A DNA stretch of 64,000 bases from Plotosus lineatus (taxonomy: Eukaryota > Chordata > Actinopteri > Siluriformes > Plotosidae), in NCBI GenBank assembly GCA_024760905.1, contig CM045731.1, positions 57,794,125 through 57,858,124 of the forward strand, given 5' to 3'. Below are positions 1 through 8,887 of the stretch, piece by piece. The stretch's first letter is position 1, and every line of letters begins with the position of its first letter. Both the position numbers and the translations under genes were made by a program. The notes beneath the pieces were generated by a model, which was not told the DNA's origin, did no database searches, and saw only the letters and a list, made by a program, of their open reading frames with translations.

Positions 1-36
1 GTGTGTGTGTGTGTCTGTCTCTGTGTACACATATAG

Positions 37-90
37 GGGGAAGTTGGAGACCCAGGCATCTTAGGACTTCAGGGTTTCCCAGGACCGAAG
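37..90 (+). CDS. col24a1: col24a1 triple-helix exon (54 bp)
   Basis: Eighteen codons read as six Gly-X-Y triplets starting GEVGDPG and ending GFPGPK. Fifty-four bases is the classic fibrillar-collagen exon size. The acceptor is atatag and the donor gtatat. A TG-rich tract precedes the exon and a (CA)n array begins a few bases after it. Confidence 0.88.
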
Positions 91-91
91 G

Positions 92-143
<52 letters not shown>

Positions 144-3100
144 CACCCACGCAAAGCATGTATATGTACTTCATTATTATTTTCTGTCTCTGTCAAGGGA
201 CTTATATTTTTCTCAGTGTTGCTTGGTTTGTTTGTTTGTTTTTTAGCAACTACAGGGATCCCTCGCTACTTCGCGCTTCAATTTATGTGGCTTCGGTGCA
301 TTGCGTTTGTTTTTTTTAAATAGTCATCGAATTAAAAAATAAGGAAATTAAGGAAGAATAGGGGGAAAAGTTAAGGAAAATGCTGCAAAACAAGGCCAAT
401 TATGCAAAAAAAAAAAAACCCCAAACAAACATAAATAAAAAACCCAAACACCCCCCCCATCAAAACTACTTATGTTTTTGTGTGAAGTGCGCATCTGTGT
501 GCGCAATCGTGTCTGTATGTGTGTATTTATATATATTTTTTTACATATTATGCATTATTTTTGAATATTTAATTGTTATTATAAGCATTTATAGCATTGA
601 ATATGTATTTATTGATATTATATACACATATACATCACGTATATGACAGTCAGGGGGGGTTGATCCTACTTCATGAAATTCAGCAGTCGCGGGGGGATCT
701 CGGTCCCAATTAACCGCTGAAAGTGAGGGATCCATGTATATGCAAAAATGTTACAAATGGATTTTGATGACGGTTTTTGGAGGGATGGAGTTTGACTCAA
801 GGAAGAATTTGGAGATGACAGATCAAACTTTTTTGGCATTCTTTAACATTCTCTGTTTTTTTTTTTCTTCCGCTGACTTGGTTGAGGTTTGCACTCTGCT
901 AGTGCTCTTTTTGTTGTTCTAATTATTATTATCTAACATCCATTTACTGAACCACTCAGTATCACTCGTGTCACAGGAAGGCTGGAGCCTATCTCAACTG
1001 ACTTTGGGCAAAGATGGGGTACACCCTGGTACAGACCAGGACCAACATACACGCAACTATTCACATGCACACTCACACCTAGGGGAAACCTAAAACAGCC
1101 AATGAGCCTCACGTGCATGTCTTTGGACTGTGGGAGGAAACCTGAGTAGTCTTCTTCTTTTCCTTTTGGCTGTTCTCTTCAGGGGTCGCCACAGCGAATC
1201 ATCTGCCTCCGTCTCACCCTATCCTCTGCATCTTCTTCTCTTACACTAACTGCTTTCATGTCCTCCTTCACCACGTCCATGAATCGTCTCTTTGGTCTTC
1301 CTCTGGGCCTTCTGCCTGGTAGTTCCAACCTCAGCATCCTACTACCAATATACTCACTATCCCTCCTCTGTACATGTCCAAACCATCTCAATCGAGCCTC
1401 TCTGACTTTGTCTCCAAAACATCTTACATGTGCTGTCTCTCTGATGTGCTCATTTCTGATCCTATCCATCCTCGTTACTCCCAAAGAGAACCTCAACATT
1501 TTCATCTCTGCTACCTCCAGCTCTGCCTCCTGTCTTTTCCCCAGGGCCACTGTTTCTAAACCATACAACATCGCTGGCCTCATCACCGTCTTGTACACTT
1601 TTCCTTTCATTCTTTTCGATACCCTCCTATCACACATCACACCGGATACTTTTCTTCAACCATTCCAACCAGCCTGCACATGCTTCTTCACCTCTTTTCC
1701 ACACTCTCCGTTGCTCTGGATTGTTGAGCCTAAGTACTTAAAATCCTCCACCTTCGTTATCTCTGCTCCCTGTAACATCACCATTCCTCCTGGGTCCTTC
1801 TCATTCACACACATGTATTCTGATTTTCTGAGGCTAACCTTCATGCCTCTCCTTTCCAAGGCATACCTCCACCTCTCTAGATTTTCCTCCACTTGTTCTA
1901 TGCTCTCACTACAGATCACAATGTCATCTGCAAACATCATAGTCCATGGAGATTCTTGTCTCACCTCATCTGTCAGCCTGTCCATCACCATAGCAAACAA
2001 GAAGGGGCTGAGAGCTGACCCTTGATGCAGTCCCACCTCCACCTTGAATTCGTCGGTCACACTGACAGCACACCTCACCACTGTCTTACATCGCTCATAC
2101 ATGTCCTGCACCACTCTAACATACTTCTCTGCCACTCCAGACTTCCTCATGCAATACCCCAGTTCTTCTCTTGGCACCCTGTCATATGCTTTTTCCAGAT
2201 CCACAAAGGCACAATGTAGTTCCCTCTGACCTTCTCTGTACTTGTCTATTAACATCCTCAAAAGCAAACATTGCATCTGTGGTACTCTTTCTTGGCATGA
2301 CACCAAACTGTTGCTCACAAATGCTGACCTCTGCCCTTAGTCTAGCTTCCACTATTCTTTCCCATAACTTCATCATATGGCCCATGAACTTTATCCCTCT
2401 GTAGTTGCCACAACTCTGCACGTCTCCCTTGTTCTTAAAAATGGGCACCATCACACTTCTCCTCTATTCTTCTGGCATCCTCTCACTCTCTGAGTAGCTG
2501 GCATAAACCCGCACATGCACGGTGACAACATACAAACTCCACACAGAAACACCCTGCTGAATTCTGGACTCGAACCAAAGACCTTCCTGCTTGTGAACCG
2601 GACATGATAAACACTACCCCACTGTGCCACCTGATTATTATTATTATTACTATTATTTGGCTCTCCCAGGGCCCGCATGGAGATCTGGGATTTGCTGGAA
2701 TTCCTGGACCAAGAGGATCTCCCGGTACATTGGTGAGTAACGCCACACTGTCGTTATTTTTCTCATTTACAGAATTTCCTCACTCATTTACTTAACCACT
2801 TAATCCTACTTGCAGCATATCTCAGCCAAGTCCAGGTAAAGCAGGGTGCACCCGGAATAGCTTTCCAGAGTGTCACAGGACCAACACACACACTTATCCA
2901 TTCACACACACACACATTCACACTTAGGTGCGATGTGGAACAAAGAATTAGTCTACTGTGCATATCTTTCGACTGTGGGAGGAAACCGGGGTAGCCAGAG
3001 GAAACCCATGTATATACAGGGAGAACATGCAAGCTCCACACAGAAACGCAGTCACTGAGCACAAGACTTGGACAGGAACCTCCTTCCTGTGAGGCGGACG

Positions 3101-3559
3101 TGCTAACCACTGCACCAGCATACTGTCTGTCTGTCTTCCTTTCGGCTATTTCGCCTTTTACTCAGGAGTCACCACAGCGAATCATCTGATTTGCATGTTT
3201 GATTTGGCAGAGGTTCTTACGTCGGATGCCCTTCCTGTCACAACCCTTAGCAAGGGACAGAAACACGCTGACGACTTTGCAGCTACTCTTTACGAAAGTC
3301 AGCAATGTTTTTTTTACATGCCTCTCACCATCGACAGTGAGAGACATGGCCCGCCTTTGATAACCCAGTTAGCTGCACTGGGGGGGACAGTGACAATCTT
3401 GTGGAGAGTGGGACTCGAACCCCCAACCTTTAGATCAGCGATCCAGCGCCCTATCCCACTAGACCACCACTGCCCCATACGTACCAACATATTGTTACGT
3501 TACATTATCTTTTCACTCTTTTCACTTTTTCTCTCTACTTTTACTCAGTGTCTTATTTC

Positions 3560-3602
<43 letters not shown>

Positions 3603-3693
3603 GCAGGGTTTAACAGGTTCTGCTGGTCCAGGTGGGATGATCGGTCCAGTTGGAAGACCTGTAAGTCTCTCTCTTTTCTCTCTCTCTCTTTGT

Positions 3694-3749
<56 letters not shown>

Positions 3750-3909
3750 GTGAGTGTCTGTGTGTCCACGTGTAAATATACAGTACAGTATTCGTTTTTT
3801 GGGGGTTTTTCCATGTACGTGTGTGTCCATTTTCAGGGTTTGCAGGGTCCTAAAGGAGGAACAGGAGAAATGGTGAGAAACGCATGTTTTGTATGTATAA
3901 TTTGAAATA

Positions 3910-3953
<44 letters not shown>

Positions 3954-5041
3954 CTTGAATCCAGGCTGCAGTACTGTATTCCGCCCTGTAGGGGCAGCAG
4001 CGCTCCATCACAGATCTCAGACTCTTTCATGAGATAACGCAGCGCTGCTGAATTCTCCTTTCTGATTGGTCAGGAGCTGCTGATTGGTTTTGTTCAACCT
4101 GGTTCTAATAAGTTATTATTTTAAAAGGGTGGCATGGTGGTATAGAGGTTAGCTCGGGGTGTTTCTGCATGGAGTTTGCATGTTTTCCCTGTGCCTACAT
4201 GTGTTTCCACCTGGTACTCCGGCTTCCTCTCACAGTCCAAAAACATGTACAGTAGACAGATTGGCTGTTCCATCCACTAGGTGTGAGTGTGACTGGTTGT
4301 GTGTGTGTGTTGCCCTGCATGGCAAGCTGTCCAGGGTGTGCCCCACCCTTACTCAGAGTTTGCTGTGTGCTGAGATGGGCGCCAGCCTCTCCGTGACCCT
4401 AATCAGGATTAAGCGATAACGAATGAACGAGTGATTTTTATAAACATGTATAATTACTGATCTAGTGAGGTTTTCTGTAACAAGATATTTATGTAATGTT
4501 TTTAACTTTTACCCCCAAAAAGGGACTCCAGGGGCCACGTGGAAACCCAGGACTGAGGGTAAGTGGGTCAGCTGATCCAGTATTATCTTTTAAATCTATC
4601 TGGATCATTTTATCATGCATCTTATTAACATTAATAGCATTTGTAGCTCTGAATTTCAGTGTTCTGAGCGTGTGTACAAACCTTCACTCTGATTTTCTCA
4701 GATCTGCTTGTTTTTGTTTGTTTTTAGGGCCCTCCAGGTTCCCCAGGACCGCCGGTAAGAACACTTGTGTTTATCTGAAGGCTTCTGGACCACATGCTAG
4801 CTTATTAATTAGCATGATTAATTAGGGTCTAATATTGTTACATGCTAAAAACGTTGACAAAAAAATAAATAATGGGTGGATTGTGTCCTTACGAGAATGC
4901 AGGTCATTTTTCATGAACGTGAAATACGACAGAGAAGTGATTACTCAGAAATGTAGTGCTTCATTTTACACCAACTCGGATAAATAGTAAATTATATGGA
5001 ATTCACTGGTGGATGAAATGAACGACTGGCATTCAAGTTCC

Positions 5042-5097
<56 letters not shown>

Positions 5098-5328
5098 ATG
5101 TGTGTTTTCCTGTGAAGTTGAGTCATAATGTTGAACAATAATATGTTACAGTACACACACACTGATGATTTCTGAGGAAAGCAGATGAAGAATGAATGTA
5201 ATAGTCATGACTGTCATGTGGTTACAGCGACGTGTGCGTGTGGGAGGAGCCATGCTGAACATCGTCAAATACAACACACATGCGCCAGAGGTACTGAAAG
5301 ATACATTTCTGACACTCACACACACGCG

Positions 5329-5363
<35 letters not shown>

Positions 5364-8300
5364 ACATACCGTATTCGACGTAATAAGCGCCTCCCCAGTG
5401 TTTTTGATCTTACGTCTAATAACCGCCCATGTGTACTGGGCGCAAAATTGTAGATCAAACTTACCAATTTTATTCGATCAGTCTCTGTAACTGTAAAATG
5501 AGGTGTTTGCTGTCAGTAAACATGAGTTTATACGGTATTTCAAGACCCCCTGCCACTGGGGAATGTCGAAAACAGGGGTCGGCAACCTTTGCCATTCAAA
5601 GAGCTATTTGGACCCATTTTCCACAATAAAGAAAACACTGGGAGCCACAAATCCTTTTTTGAAATTTAAAATCAAATAACACTGCATATTGTCTTTCCCC
5701 TTTTTCCTTCATGTTAATATAAAAAAACAATGTGTTGCATTGATTTAAACAACTGCAGAAACAATTAAAAATACTGCTTGTAACAAAAACATTTAGATTA
5801 AAAAAAGGATGTTGAATAAAAAGTTACTTTCAATGAACATTCACAATGTCTATTTGAGCCCTGAAGAAGTGGTGGCCTGGTGGTAAAAGGTCCTGGATCA
5901 CTGATCCTAAGGTTGGGGGGTTCAAGCCCCACTCTCCACGGATTGTCACTGTCCCCCCCAGTGCAGCTAACGGGGTTATCAAAGGCTGGCCATGTCTCAC
6001 ACTAGATGATGATATGAGGCTGGAAAAGAACCATTGATGACTTTCAACAAGAGGAGCCGCACAGCCATCAGCGTCTTCCTGCCCTACGATGGCCTGGTGA
6101 GCTGTCCAGGGTGTACTCTGCCCTCGCCCGGAGTCGGTTGGAATGTGCACCAGCCTCCCTGCGACCCTAATTAGAATTAAGCGGTTCAGAAAATGAGTGA
6201 ATGTGGAAGAGTCCTTATTGTATTTTTATAAAGAAAAAGAATATCTATCCCACAAAGCATGGGATGGTCTTAATGGGTTGGGTTGCCTACCTCACCATCA
6301 CTTTCTTCGTGGGACCTTATTTTTCTTTATTCATTATATTAATGCTGTTTTGTCATAGTTTTAATTTGCAAAAACAACAGCAACACAGAAAAGTATATGA
6401 AGACTTGTTTTAAGAAGGAGCCTGCTCGACATTCTTTTAAATAATATTAATGCTTAATACTGCACTGACCGACCCATTCTCAGAGTGGAAATTGAACCAG
6501 ACCGCAGCCTTTTATTTTGTCACCTGTAATTTTGTTATTTAATTTGGAGATTGCTGTACATAAACCAAATCTCATCCACCGACTCTTACTTCAGCTGTAA
6601 TTTCACTCACTGCACTGCTGCTGGGATGATGAGAACACTGCTTGCAATGAGCACAAGGGTTTGGTGGCATGCTCCCTCACCAACACTGCAGATCAAAAAA
6701 CACTGACTCTCAATGTAACTGATTAATATAATGATAGCTATGTCCACAAGAACACACACACGAAATCACCCTGCCAACAACAAATAAATATCTGCCCGCA
6801 CACATGACTGTTAATTTTCATCTATTTAAAACTGCAAAAGAGCATTTTTGTAAGGTTACCCACTGGGTACTTGTGGGTACCCGACCGTTGCAGGACTCTG
6901 CTTTAGGCGAATTCTCTCGTCATTCAGATGAAAGCTGTCTTTTTTCCATTTGTCTCTCTCACACACTCACTCTGTCTACCTCTCCTTTCCTCTGTATCTT
7001 TTTCTATCTCTTTCTCGTGTTCTTTCTCTGTCTCAGAGCTACCAGAACGCTGAGGCGATCATGTCTGTACAGAACGCCGTGGTAATCAGGACTCTGCATT
7101 ACCTGAGCTCCATTATCTCCAACATCAGGACCCCGGCGGGGACCCGAGAAAACCCCGCCCGCTTTTGCAAAGAGCTGCTGGACTGCAAACCCACGATGGC
7201 CGATGGTAAGCGCAAGAATCCTCCTTATCCGTTTACTTAATCAGCAGTGCAGCTTCTCATCCCAGCGTGCAGGAAGGCGCTCTGGTCGTTTCTGTAGTAA
7301 TGGAACATGCCTGCAGTTTCATTAAAGATAACACCCTAACTTCCGTTTATTGAACTAGCAATAGGAGTGGCTAGGGAGGAGTCAAATTGTGAATAATTAA
7401 TGAATATTGTACATAATTATAAAATGGTTTACTCACATACAGTAGTTTGTGTTTCTCTCAGGAATGTTCTGGGTCGACCCAAATCTTGGCTGCTCATCTG
7501 ACGCCATCCAGGTGTTCTGTAACTTTACAGCTGGTGGTCAGACCTGCCTTCATCCCCAAGCTACAGATAAGGTTCTCTCTCTCTTTCTCTCGCTCTCACA
7601 CACGCACGCACACACACAATTCGAAGTCATGCTGTTCCTCTGCATTCCCGCAGGTGGCGCTCGGGGTCAGTAAGGTCCAGATGAAGTTTCTGCATTTGCT
7701 GAGCTTTAAAGCCACTCAGTACATCGCGTTCCACTGTTACAGTGAGCCAGACACCTCCTCCTTCTCCACTTCTGTAGCAGCATCTGACAATGTGCGCTTT
7801 TACGGGTGGAATGGCCAGGTGCTCGAGAGGAGCTCCATACCACACCATCATGTGCTTCAGGACGACTGTGGGGTGAGAGAGAAAGAAAAATAGAAAGAAA
7901 AAGATACAGAAACTCAAAGGACAAGAGAAAGATGGAAAGACACAGGCGACGAGAGAGACAGATAGAGACACACGGAAACATGACAGTAAGAGAGAGAGAG
8001 AGAGAGAGAGAGACAGAGCAAGGGACGACAGACAGAAAAGAAGAATAACAGAGAAAGAGAGCCACAGGACAGCTGAGAGACAGAAAGATAGACAGAGCGA
8101 GACAGAGATGGATTTAGCATGGGAGAGACAGTGGGACAGATGATATTTAAATTAATTTTTTCTATTGAAAAAACTTGAAAAAAAGGGAAAATGTTGTTAC
8201 CGTTACCATGACAACAGGTAGCCAGTGCTAATTTAGTGTTGGCGTGTGTTTTAAATCACATCAGAAAACAATCTCACCTGTTCCTGTCCTACGTTCAGTC

Positions 8301-8532
8301 TGAAGTTTGTTATGGAACGTAGCAAAGGTTAGTCTCGCGTAAATTCTTGATCTCACGGTGTATTGGGCGTGGCTGTGTGCAGGTACGTGACGGCCGCTGG
8401 CACAGCTGTCGTTTCCTACTGCAAACTCAGGACCCGACACTATTTCCGATCGTGGACATCCAGGGTTTCCAACCCCAGAGCGCAGGGCGTGAGCAGCGCC
8501 ACCTGGAGGTCGGACATGTCTGCTTCCTGTGA
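37..8532 (+). CDS. col24a1: 3' part of a type XXIV-like fibrillar collagen alpha chain
   Basis: This is the 3' end of a secreted fibrillar procollagen chain that would trimerise through its C-propeptide and be deposited in extracellular matrix. Eleven exons are visible at 37-90, 2670-2732, 3607-3660, 3837-3872, 4523-4558, 4728-4754, 5228-5290, 7037-7205, 7462-7571, 7654-7872 and 8383-8532. All are bounded by AG and GT and join without a frame break. The first six encode perfect Gly-X-Y triplets, the next a telopeptide, and the last four a fibrillar C-propeptide ending in VCFL. Motifs such as [24 protein letters not shown] and FYGWNGQV match the COL24A1/COL27A1 class. The neighbouring znhit6 and ccn1 genes favour col24a1 over col27a1. 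The gene continues upstream of the window, and further short exons between 91 and 2669 could have been missed. Confidence 0.9.
97..140 (+). repeat. (CA)n microsatellite
   Basis: An uninterrupted AC dinucleotide run starts seven bases after a col24a1 exon donor. Confidence 0.95.
253..736 (+). mobile_element. Tigger/pogo-type MITE, copy 1
   Basis: A non-autonomous element begins cagggatccctcgc and ends gtgagggatccatg, giving inverted ends, and is flanked by TA on both sides (251-252 and 737-738). The interior is A-rich with C- and G-runs and shares its order with the inverted copy at 29099-29787. TA target choice and end sequence suggest Tc1/mariner-superfamily mobilisation. No transposase frame is present. 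Confidence 0.75.
937..2632 (-). mobile_element. Family X SINE-like repeat split by a LINE
   Basis: Pieces at about 937-1149 and 2490-2632 together form one minus-strand copy of a dispersed repeat, recognisable by GGAGGAAACC, tttggactgtgggagg and a head ending in a tRNA-like box-B region. The gap holds LINE copy A. Rejoining the two pieces restores the usual order of the family, so the LINE landed in a pre-existing family X copy. Confidence 0.75.
1150..2489 (-). mobile_element. RTE-like LINE copy A, 5'-truncated
   Basis: Minus-strand remnant of a non-LTR retrotransposon. It runs from the VPIFKNKGD reverse-transcriptase block through [11 protein letters not shown] to the C-terminal RWFGHVQRR and CGDP end and the 3' tail reading ggcgacccctgaag-like. 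It is flanked by an 8-bp direct repeat, ctgagtag, at 1142-1149 and 2490-2497. Frames shift several times, so it is dead. 5' truncation is typical of target-primed insertion. Confidence 0.85.
2670..2732 (+). CDS. col24a1: col24a1 triple-helix exon (63 bp)
   Basis: Seven Gly-X-Y triplets run from GPHGDLG to GSPGTL, between acceptor ctcccag and the strong donor gtgagt. Transposon debris ends about 37 bases upstream, so the acceptor region is short and follows an ATT-rich tract. Confidence 0.85.
2786..3121 (-). mobile_element. Family X repeat in a col24a1 intron
   Basis: Minus-oriented copy of the same dispersed repeat, with cgactgtgggaggaaacc and agaacatgcaagctccacac and a tRNA-like head near 3080-3115. 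It abuts SINE copy S1. Confidence 0.7.
3134..3476 (-). mobile_element. tRNA-headed SINE copy S1
   Basis: Read on the minus strand it starts ggggcagtggtggtctagtg, with an A-box-like tggtctagtgg and a B-box-like ggttcgagtcc, as in a tRNA-derived Pol III promoter. The body contains ctaactgggttatcaaa and gacgtaagaacctctgcc, and the tail is gccgaaaggaag. About 343 bp; eight related copies lie elsewhere in the window. Confidence 0.85.
3565..3604 (+). repeat. (GT)n array abutting a splice acceptor
   Basis: About eighteen GT units run directly into ttgcag, the acceptor of the col24a1 exon at 3607. The array therefore occupies the polypyrimidine-tract position. Confidence 0.95.
3607..3660 (+). CDS. 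col24a1: col24a1 triple-helix exon (54 bp)
   Basis: Six Gly-X-Y triplets (GLTGSAG to GPVGRP) sit between acceptor ttgcag and donor gtaagt. A (GT)n array of about 18 units ends directly at the acceptor, and a CT-rich then (GT)n/(GA)n array follows the donor. Confidence 0.9.
3692..3750 (+). repeat. (GT)n(GA)n microsatellite
   Basis: GT repeats switch directly to GA repeats in the intron after the 3607-3660 col24a1 exon. Confidence 0.93.
3837..3872 (+). CDS. col24a1: col24a1 triple-helix exon (36 bp)
   Basis: Four Gly-X-Y triplets ([12 protein letters not shown]) sit between acceptor tttcag and donor gtgaga. The small 36-bp size and phase-0 ends fit fibrillar collagen exons. Confidence 0.85.
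3911..3951 (+). repeat. (CA)n microsatellite
   Basis: A pure CA run of about twenty units in a col24a1 intron. Confidence 0.95.
4119..4430 (+). mobile_element. Family X repeat, nearly whole
   Basis: Plus-oriented copy from gggtggcatggtggtataga to gaccctaatcaggattaagc. It shows the family's order: tRNA-like head, gagtttgcatgtttt, cagtccaaaaacatgt, gtgtgagtgtgac, ctgtccagggtgtgcccc, tail. It lies in a col24a1 intron just upstream of the 4523 exon. Confidence 0.75.
4523..4558 (+). CDS. col24a1: col24a1 triple-helix exon (36 bp)
   Basis: Four Gly-X-Y triplets ([12 protein letters not shown]) have donor gtaagt. The acceptor is the A-rich aaaaag with only a weak pyrimidine tract further upstream. 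Confidence 0.83.
4728..4754 (+). CDS. col24a1: col24a1 last triple-helix exon (27 bp)
   Basis: Three triplets, GPPGSPGPP, sit between acceptor tttttag and donor gtaaga. The proline-rich string is typical of the C-terminal end of a fibrillar triple helix, which fits the telopeptide exon that follows. Confidence 0.83.
5045..5104 (+). repeat. (GT)n microsatellite
   Basis: About twenty-six GT units in a col24a1 intron, followed by an imperfect end (gcatgtgtg). Confidence 0.95.
5228..5290 (+). CDS. col24a1: col24a1 candidate C-telopeptide exon (63 bp)
   Basis: A phase-0 exon lies between acceptor gttacag and donor gtactg and encodes [21 protein letters not shown] minus its first residue in the conserved part. 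Spliced to the next exon it gives ...AMLN...APE-SYQNAEA. From memory, human COL24A1 has a similar stretch just before its own SYQN motif. There is no Gly-X-Y pattern, as expected outside the helix. This exon is inferred from splice sites and position. Confidence 0.6.
5316..5366 (+). repeat. (CA)n microsatellite
   Basis: CA repeats, interrupted by cgcgtg near the start, begin 26 bases after the candidate telopeptide exon donor. Confidence 0.93.
5573..5866 (+). mobile_element. hAT-type element end, truncated
   Basis: Begins caggggtcggcaacctttgc and contains ggagccacaaat, the familiar terminal sequence of hAT elements. It resembles the ends of the hAT element at 44141-45834. The downstream end is missing, and SINE copy S2 starts where it breaks off. 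Confidence 0.6.
5868..6082 (+). mobile_element. SINE copy S2, truncated
   Basis: The tRNA-like head (tggtggcctggtggta, then ggttcaagcccc) and the first half of the SINE body are present. The 3' half is replaced by a family X tail at 6083, so this is a composite of two repeats. Confidence 0.75.
6083..6196 (+). mobile_element. Family X tail fused to SINE S2
   Basis: Reads gatggcctggtgagctgtcc through gaccctaattagaattaagc. The switch from the SINE body to family X happens within a few bases of 6083. Confidence 0.7.
7037..7205 (+). CDS. col24a1: col24a1 C-propeptide exon 1
   Basis: Starts SYQNAEA after acceptor tctcag and ends GAT-G before gtaagc (phase 1). It encodes the start of the fibrillar C-propeptide, including GTRENPAR and the cysteine pair in FCKELLDC. 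A leucine/isoleucine heptad-like stretch ([14 protein letters not shown]) fits the trimerising N-terminal part of the propeptide. Confidence 0.9.
7462..7571 (+). CDS. col24a1: col24a1 C-propeptide exon 2
   Basis: Encodes [18 protein letters not shown] and GGQTC, the calcium-binding and disulfide-bonding core of the fibrillar C-propeptide. The acceptor is ctcag. The donor, AAG then gttctctctc, is weak (T, C and T at +3 to +5), and no better GT follows in the short CT-rich intron. Confidence 0.88.
7654..7872 (+). CDS. col24a1: col24a1 C-propeptide exon 3
   Basis: Seventy-three codons run from [17 protein letters not shown] to HVLQDDCG between acceptor cccgcag and donor gtgaga. KVQMxFLHLLS, FHC and WNGQV are conserved COL24A1/COL27A1-class motifs. 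A long GA-rich tract starts just after the donor. Confidence 0.92.
7868..8130 (+). repeat. GA-rich purine tract
   Basis: A purine-rich stretch of GAGA, GAAA and GACAGA motifs with a pure (GA)n core near 7988-8012. It lies immediately after the exon donor at 7872, inside the last col24a1 intron. Confidence 0.85.
8383..8532 (+). CDS. col24a1: col24a1 terminal coding exon
   Basis: Forty-nine codons plus TGA follow acceptor gtgtgcag. It reads [18 protein letters not shown] through LEVGHVCFL, the conserved end of the fibrillar C-propeptide. WHSC carries a cysteine that I do not recall in the mammalian orthologue (WHKA), giving nine visible propeptide cysteines. Confidence 0.92.
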   Translation, partial: VRDGRWHSCRFLLQTQDPTLFPIVDIQGFQPQSAGREQRHLEVGHVCFL

Positions 8533-8881
8533 GCCACTTCCCTTCCTCCGCCCCTTCTCACCTGTGAAATAACTGAAGGACTTGCATTTCAAGAAAGCTG
8601 TTTGCAAAGCTGGGTCACCAGAGTGCTGTGCTGTCACCATGGCCTCCCGTGGGCCCTAAAGGCTGACCTCAACAGGGAAAACTGAGAATGCAAGTCGAAA
8701 TGAAGCAATTTGCTCCTCTTGAGGTTTTTTTTTTTATGGTGCTGCAATTATCCAAGTCCGCAGGTTGGGTTTTCAGAACTGTTCTTTTTTTTGTTATTGT
8801 TGTTTCTAGGTGAAAGGTGAGATACTTTGATATGTTGAATTATTTTGTACATTTTTGAAGAAATATTTTGGTCTGGAATCT

Positions 8882-8887
8882 AATAAA
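8882..8887 (+). promoter_or_regulatory. Likely col24a1 polyadenylation signal
   Basis: AATAAA lies 350 bases after the col24a1 stop codon. It is the first canonical hexamer downstream. Longer 3' UTRs are possible because other AATAAA-like hexamers occur near 11.1-11.2 kb. Confidence 0.55.

Noticed and set aside
1258..2025. 255-codon plus-strand frame, and similar ones at 27510-28277 and 56279-57016
   Set aside because: They are antisense shadows of the RTE-like LINE reverse transcriptase, whose true reading strand shows FADD and other RT motifs.
3420..3476. tRNA gene-like A and B boxes
   Set aside because: They belong to the head of a 340-bp SINE repeated nine times. No complete cloverleaf or anticodon arm of a functional tRNA was evident.
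7706..8120. Frames rich in Ser/Leu or Arg/Glu around 7.7-8.1 kb
   Set aside because: They arise from the GA-rich intronic tract and the antisense of the col24a1 C-propeptide exon.
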